Of a stretch of DNA of 64,000 bases, positions 58,339 to 64,000 are shown one piece after another. A program made the position numbers and the translations under genes. The notes under the pieces are model-generated. The model had not been told where the DNA came from. It saw only the letters and a program-made list of their open reading frames with translations, and did no database searches. The DNA comes from Chlamydomonas reinhardtii (lineage: Eukaryota > Chlorophyta > Chlorophyceae > Chlamydomonadales > Chlamydomonadaceae). The DNA lies in contig NC_057005.1 in assembly GCF_000002595.2 (NCBI RefSeq), forward strand, positions 1,095,565 to 1,159,564, in the 5' to 3' direction. Every line of letters begins with the position of its first letter. Within the stretch, counting starts at the first letter, position 1.

Positions 58339-61195
58339 ATGGCACCGACTTCTAGTGCGTCAAGCCGCGCGGCCTCCGCGCCGGCGTTATGTGCTATCAT
58401 GCTGGTCATGCTTTCAGGTGCGATACACAGTCTAGGACGCACGCGCAGCGGTGGCGTAAAGGGATGTTACGCGAGCCGGATGGCACGGCGTCTAAACCTC
58501 TTCGCGCTATGTCATCGCAGGCGTCGCCTCAGCAAGTAGAAACCGTCGGTATCTTGCGGACATGCCCGTCGCTGCGCCACCGACCCAATCCGCGGAGCCC
58601 CCCAGCCCACCAGCCCCGCCCCCCTTCCTGGAACCTTTCGGTCCCTGCCGGTGAGCAGCACTGCGACTTACCCATACCGTGTACATCTGCCCATTTCTGT
58701 AACCTTGGTGGCGCCCCATCACGTCTCAGCGCTTCCTCCTTGCACCTGAACGCCCCCCCCTCCGCCTCACCCGCCTTCCCCCAGGTCCTCCCTGAAGGAC
58801 CAGCCCTCCACTCTGTCGCCCTTCACCAGCCGCTTCACCACTCACGGCTACTCAAAGTATCCCGAGACCGTGTTTTGCACCACCCTCACATTGAGCCCTC
58901 CGGAGGGCGCCAGCCTGTGCAGCAGCATGGGCGCCTATACAGTATCACTCCTCATTGGTGAGAGGGCCTTTGGAGAGCGAGGGCAGGCGAGCAGCCGCAC
59001 TGCTGCCCCAGCGCCACCACCCCGTGTGCAATCGGATCATTCTTTTGCGGGTTCGCGTCCTCTGGGAGGACGCATGCCCACCATCGCTTGCGCTGCCGCT
59101 CCCCATGACAGCAGCACGCGCGAGAGCTGCTCGAGCCGCTTGAGCAATAGGCGCGCGCTGTTCCCGACTCTGCCCGACCTTGTCCCCCTCCTCCATCTCC
59201 ATTACCGCAGAGCCCAAGTGCCGCGCCGTGGTGCGCACACTGCTGGTCAACGGCGCAGAAAAGTCGCCGTCTGTAATGGTGAGCGCACAGGGCACGTAAT
59301 GGCATGGCAGTGTCGGTGAAAGTGAACTTCCGGCGGCGCCGTGGGCAAACCAACGCGAGGCGCAGCCGCCACCCGCCTCTGGCCTCGCGCACGCACGCAG
59401 TGCGGCACGCTCCGCTCACACAGCCTGCACCCCACCAGCGACGCTCACCGGCGCCCTTCACAGCGCCCTCTTTCGCGCCCTTCCATGCACATGCAACAGG
59501 ACGCTCCCACGCTGGGAGCGCTCGTGCTCAAGTGGACGCAGCTGGACATCGCGCTTACCGCCCAGCCGCAGACCACCGAGCTGTGTTTCGTGGTGCGCCG
59601 CCGCGGCGTGGGCGAGGACGGGGGCGATGAGGGCGGCTGCGGCGACCTGTCAGGCGTGTGCGCCAGGTGCGTACGTACGTGTGCATGTGCGTGCGCGCGT
59701 GTGCGTGCAGCGCGTGCCTTGTAGGGATGTGCATACTGGGTTCGCTTGTATGCAGGGCATGATGGTTGGCGTGTTTGTTTGTGTCGACGTGTGGATGCGC
59801 GTTGCAGCTGGGAGCCGGGGTCTCAGCGAGCCCACCAGGCCTGCCCTTACCTATCGGTGTAGCAGCACACCACGCACACCACCTGGCCTGACGCTCGCCT
59901 CACCTACTTACTTGATTGTCCGCAGGGGCCTGTGCCAGATGTCCGTCCTGGACAACCCCGACCTGCCCGGCACCAACTGCTGCCCCACCACCTACCTGAA
60001 CCTTTCCAACGTGACGGGCTCGGATTCCCCGCCCTACGTGCCCCTGCCGCCCTCGCCGGAGCCGCCCACCCCAAGCCGCAGCCCCCGTCCCGGCGCCGCG
60101 CCCGGCAGCCGTGCTCCGCCTCTGCCCCCCTTCTACCTCCCTGACCCCAGCCCCGAGCCGGCCACCATGCCCACATCACCACCGCCCGTGTACGGTGCCC
60201 CTCCGCCGTCGCCGGAGCCTCCCACTCCTGTTGACACGCCGGCCGTGTCCCCTCAGCCCAGCCGCAGCCCTCGTCCCGGCGCCGCGCCTGGCAGCCGTGC
60301 TCCGCCTCTGCCCCCCTTCTACCTCCCTGACCCCAGCCCCGAGCCCGCCACCATGCCCACATCACCACCGCCCGTGTACGGTGCCCCTCCGCCGTCGCCG
60401 GAGCCTCCCACTCCTGTTGACACGCCGGCCGTGTCCCCTCAGCCCAGCCGCAGCCCCCGTCCCGGCGCCGCGCCCGGCAGCCGTGCTCCGCCTCTGCCCC
60501 CCTTCGACCTCCCTGACCCCAGCCCCGAGCCCGCCAGCATGCCCACATCGCCACCGCCCGTGTACGGTGCCCCTCCGCCGTCGCCGGAGCCTCCCACTCC
60601 TGTTGACACGCCGGCCGTGTCCCCTCAGCCCAGCCGCAGCCCTCGTCCCGGCGCCGCGCCCGGCAGCCGTGCTCCACCTCTGCCCCCCTTCTACCTCCCT
60701 GACCCCAGCCCCGAGCCCGCCACCATGCCCACATCACCACCGCCCGTGTACGGTGCCTCTCCGCCGTCGCCGGAGCCTCCCACTCCTGTTGACACGCCGG
60801 CCGTGTCCCCTCAGCCCAGCCGCAGCCCCCGTCCCGGCGCCGCGCCCGGCAGCCGTGCTCCGCCTCTGCCCCCCTTCGACCTCCCTGACCCCAGCCCCGA
60901 GCCCGCCACTATGCCCACAGCGCCGCCGCCCGTGTACGGTGCCCCTCCGCCCGACACCCTGCCCGGCGGCGGCTACCCGACGTTGCCTCTGGGCACCCCG
61001 CCGCCCAGCCCTGTCCCGGAGCCGGGCAATGGCAACGGAAACGGCAATGGAAACGGAAACGGCAATGGAAACGGTAACGGCAACGGCAACGGTAACGGTA
61101 ACGGCAATGGAAACGGTAACGGCAATGGCAATGGCAATGGAAACGGCAACGGCAATGGCAACGGAAACGGCAATGGGAATGGGAATGGGAATTAG
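58339..61195 (+). CDS. Pherophorin-family ECM protein with 62-residue Pro-rich repeats and a (Gly-Asn)28 tail
   Basis: Pherophorins are secreted hydroxyproline-rich glycoproteins of the volvocine cell wall/ECM. Exons: 58339-58417, 58521-58650, 58785-58957, 59211-59278, 59500-59666, 59926-61195 (628 aa, phases fit). The hydrophobic [16 protein letters not shown] is a signal peptide, followed by RRYLAD and a short Pro-rich linker. The pherophorin domain runs from ~residue 58 ([11 protein letters not shown]) through [36 protein letters not shown] and ELCFVVRR to [20 protein letters not shown], with the usual Cys pattern. After it come five tandem 62-residue repeats (period 186 bp, from 60074) containing [18 protein letters not shown] and [20 protein letters not shown], then [12 protein letters not shown] and 28 Gly-Asn dipeptides to the stop. 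A TGTAA lies at 61218-61222. Domain first and rod last is the reverse of the common two-domain layout. Confidence 0.92.
60074..60960 (+). repeat. Five in-frame 186-bp tandem repeats in the pherophorin gene
   Basis: AGCCGCAGCCC recurs at 60074, 60260, 60446, 60632 and 60818, exactly 186 bp apart. Copies differ by a few bases (for example Tyr/Asp at PPF-Y/D), and the first lacks the [11 protein letters not shown] start. Confidence 0.95.
61025..61192 (+). repeat. (Gly-Asn)28 coding repeat
   Basis: Twenty-eight GGN-AAY hexamers. The protein repeat is perfect, while third positions vary freely (GGC, GGA, GGT, GGG; AAC, AAT). Confidence 0.95.
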
Positions 61196-64000
61196 AACGG
61201 CGGTAATGGAGGGCGCATGTAAGCAACCCTGTGCGCACACGGCATGTGTGCTGTGATAGCTGGACTCAATCACAAGCAGGATCCGTTTCACCTTGCTTTT
61301 AACTTTGTGGTTCCAAACATCTACACACACGTGGGTATCGACACTGACGCAAAACAGTGACCAAATGTTCAGCACTGTTCAAGACATACTGGCTGGCTCA
61401 TGCGAGCGTTTTTGAGGCGGTTTCTTCGTGCGCGCTTTTCGTGCGCGCTTTTATCTAGGGCAGTCGTGATTCTTCTCTTCAAGGCCAATCCAGGCGTCAG
61501 GCTACGCCAATGCAGTTCAAGGCCGCTGCCACGTATGTGTGTAGACGGGCAACGCGTTGTTGGGACTCGAGCTAGCAGGTGTGGTGGGTGCGGGGTAATG
61601 CGGCAGGAATGCAGGATGTGTGGGAGCGTGCATGCGCGCGATCCGACGGCTGGTGTGGGCGCGCGTGTGCAGTGTGGCTGCAGGTGCGAGTTTGTGTGAT
61701 GGCAGCATGTAGGAGGACAGTGATACGATGGAAGCGTTTGGACCCGTTGGTCTTGAAGTAATTCTTTTGGCTGTACGTGTGGCAGACTCTGCAACGTGCC
61801 AGCACGGAGACCTTTGATTGAGATTGAGGACGAAGTAAGGGGGTTTAAGCAAGAAGTGTGTAAGTGGTGGACAGACAGAGCCTTATGAGCGTGACTAGAG
61901 TGCTGGTCATGTGGTACGACATGATGGTAGGTGGTATTATAGGACTCGGATCCTGATGACACGTCACCCAACCCGGGGAGACCCTCGCTGCAGTTCATGG
62001 TCCGGGTTTAGCATGTCGGGCGGCCCACCCTAGCTACTAGGTCTGGCCGTTTGCACCGTGGGAGCATGCTTTAATACTGGCGCTGATTCGGCCTCTTGGT
62101 ACCCTTTGACCTTTCGTCGCACATTCTGACTTTCTGAGATAGTAGCCGCTTGCGAGGTGCGACAAGAGAATCCACCATGCAATGGTGCAGGTGCAACATG
62201 ACGTTATTCCGTATGACGGGGGAATGTGTGACATCTTTAATTTCCAGCCAGCTTACGCCACGTACGTCCGTCACTCCGTGTCGGACCTTCCTGTAAGGAG
62301 TTGGTGGCGGCTGTGCCCAGCGGTGCGTTGCACGCAGAGGTGGTCACATATCAGTCATATTCGCCAGACGCAGGCGCTGTCGGCCCGTCGTACTGGCAGG
62401 GCAATCGCAACACCGCACGCCCGTCGGACCAGCGCCGGCCCAGCAGGGAACGAGATGTGCCACAGCAGAGGGCTTGAGTACGTCCCAACCGCCTTCAACG
62501 AACTACCAAGGCTACGGCCCCACGCTACGGCCCTAACACCCGTTGATGACTCATTTGCGTGCTGAGACTACCGCCGTACGTTCGCGCGATCGTCGCCCCC
62601 CCAATGATCACCCACCCCTGAAACGGTATCTTTTTGGGCGGAGTCCCGTGAGCGAAGCAGGGGGGGCGAAAGCCCCCCAGGAACACCACCAGAAACACCC
62701 GTGGCGTGCATGCGTGTGTACGTGCGTGTGGGCGTGCGTGTATGTGTGTGTAGGTGTGTGGCTACACAGTGGTGCGCACGATCTTTGCGTGCCTCCTGCC
62801 TAGCCGATGCCCAACTCGCGACGTGGACTTAGAAATAGAGCAGTCGGGCTGCGTGAGCTGCGGTGCCGACGTGCGGAGATGGACGCGTGTGTGGGAAGTG
62901 TCAGTACTCCTGCCGGGAAAGGGCCCCGCTGCCCGTGAGGCCCTGCGTGCTCACCTCCGAGCGTCAGAGTGCGCGTGGTTGCTGGGGATGACCAACGCCG
63001 AGCCAGGTTGCAGTGGCGGCAGCGGCAGCGTGGGCTGATGCACGCAGTGCAGGATGATAGGCGCCCTCCTACAGGCATGCCCGCAGCTTGCCCAACACAC
63101 TTGCGCAGATGACGATGAGATGCGGAGCGCGAAGTGAAGCAGTTTGCAAGCCCTGAAACAGCCCTCTCTCGCGCGCTCTGAAAGGCCGTTGGCAGGATTG
63201 TAACCCGCCCACAGTCCCTGCGAAAGAGAATGCCTACTTCCGCCACCAACTGTCCCGCCCGCGGCCTCAACTTCACAACTGGCGAGTAGCCGTAGCCAAG
63301 GCGGGGGAAGCACCGCGAGCCAGCCGCGGTGGGTGCAGCGGTGCCTGCGCCGGTGCTGGCAGGTGGTCGTACGTGGCCGGCTGCCGTGGTGCGCCGTGGA
63401 AGCCGCCGTGGCGCCGTCCACGTGTATGTACGTGGTGGCAGCCTGGCAGGCAGCGGCGAGTGGGCCGGTGCTCAGGTCGTCGCAGCATAACAGGACGCTG
63501 GGCTGAGGTCAGAAGAGCTTGCTGCCACGTGCCGTCTGAACTGGGATGGAGCCCGGCAGGTGGGCGCGGCCGTGGTGGGCCTCGCAGCTCTGCCGGACCG
63601 CCACGACGGCGTCGCCGTGTTGGCGCAGAGCACTGCCGTCTCTGACACCTGTGGGGCCAGGCTATCCCCGTTCGACTACAGCCCCATGCCGGCACTGGAG
63701 GCGAGGGAACCAATGCCAAAGGGGCTTCCGTTCGTTCAGGACTGCGAGCAGGCGTTGCGCAAATTGACGCACACCACAGGAAGTAGGACAGGGCCCCATC
63801 TGGCCGCGTTTGGTGCCAGAGCCTGCCAGCACGTGTCGAGGTGCTTGCAGTCTTGTTTGTGTTGAGTTGATTGCAACAGCAAGACGCAAAGCTGTACTTG
63901 CAAAGATCTTCTGCCATTAGCTAGGCGCGGGTTGCGCAGTGTCCTAGCAAAGCATCCTGCTGCCATCCGCACAACACCCCATGCGGCACGACCATGCAGC
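61196..64000. other. No gene recognised
   Basis: 2.8 kb after the pherophorin gene. Open frames at 62182-62565 (+), 63560-63865 (+) and 63273-63917 (-) show no family motif or clear splice context. It contains a GC-rich hairpin at 62661-62678 and TG-rich sequence at 62713-62760. The last kilobase could hold exons of a gene continuing beyond the window, but I cannot support one. Confidence 0.5.
62661..62678 (+). repeat. GC hairpin with GAAA tetraloop
   Basis: GGGGGGC-GAAA-GCCCCCC, a perfect 7-bp stem capped by a GNRA loop, preceded by GTCCCGTGAGCGAAGCAG. It resembles the short palindromic repeats of volvocine organelle genomes, but this was not tested. Confidence 0.6.

Noticed and set aside
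62182-62565. 127-codon + strand open frame as a gene
   Set aside because: No recognisable motif, no splice context, ordinary composition for chance open frames here.
63273-63917. 214-codon minus-strand open frame at the window end
   Set aside because: Arg/Pro-rich composition of a GC shadow frame; no domain seen.

Overview
The window looks like nuclear DNA of a volvocine green alga (Chlamydomonas or a close relative). It is GC-rich. Its genes are cut into many short exons with GTGAG/GTGCG donors and CAG acceptors. Introns carry long (CA)n/(TG)n tracts, proteins carry Ala/Gly/Pro/Ser-rich insertions, several genes have TGTAA poly(A) motifs, and there is a pherophorin-type extracellular-matrix gene. 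No prokaryotic operons, rRNA, tRNA or CRISPR arrays were seen.

Layout: (1) 1-616, 3' end of an FHA-domain (kinesin-3-like) gene, +. (2) 2236-4978, SpoU/TrmH-type RNA 2'-O-methyltransferase, +, tail to tail with (3) 5651-8831, GPN2-type GTPase, -. (4) 8832-11746, a non-coding stretch with a 100-N gap flanked by two near-identical 1291-bp copies, probably unmerged contig ends; each copy holds a possible TnpB/Fanzor-like terminal exon. (5) 11747-19313, a 17-exon plastid NAD(P)-binding SDR-like protein whose tail is built from duplicated exons, -. (6) 20204-23398, a CoA-type Nudix hydrolase, -. (7) 25065-29770, a nicotinamidase with an insertion of about 690 residues, +. (8) 30991-34148, branched-chain aminotransferase, - (first exon unresolved). 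(9) 34763-35012, a 168-bp repeat between 41-bp direct repeats. (10) 35371-37703, organellar bL25-like ribosomal protein, -, head to head with (11) 38111-42128, UAA/SLC35B-type nucleotide-sugar or PAPS transporter, +. (12) 42801-44605, adenylate kinase 6, +. (13) 45955-50800, prolyl 4-hydroxylase with a C-terminal ShK domain, -, head to head with (14) 51230-57003, a large membrane protein resembling plant SPOT1/At5g58100, +. (15) 58339-61195, pherophorin with 62-residue repeats and a (Gly-Asn)28 tail, +. (16) 61196-64000, no gene recognised.

Most exon chains below were joined by hand. Nearly all junctions keep reading phase and rebuild family motifs, which is the main support for them. The genes are mostly unrelated housekeeping functions: RNA modification, GTPase assembly, CoA and NAD turnover, branched-chain amino acids, organellar translation and secretory-pathway transport. 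Two products act on the same compartment: P4H and the pherophorin both belong to the hydroxyproline-rich wall/ECM route, and the transporter could feed it. That link is inference.

The most unusual signals are the exon-duplication array in the SDR gene, the nicotinamidase insertion, the pherophorin Gly-Asn tail, the 168-bp element with perfect 41-bp flanking repeats, and several short repeat families found repeatedly inside introns.
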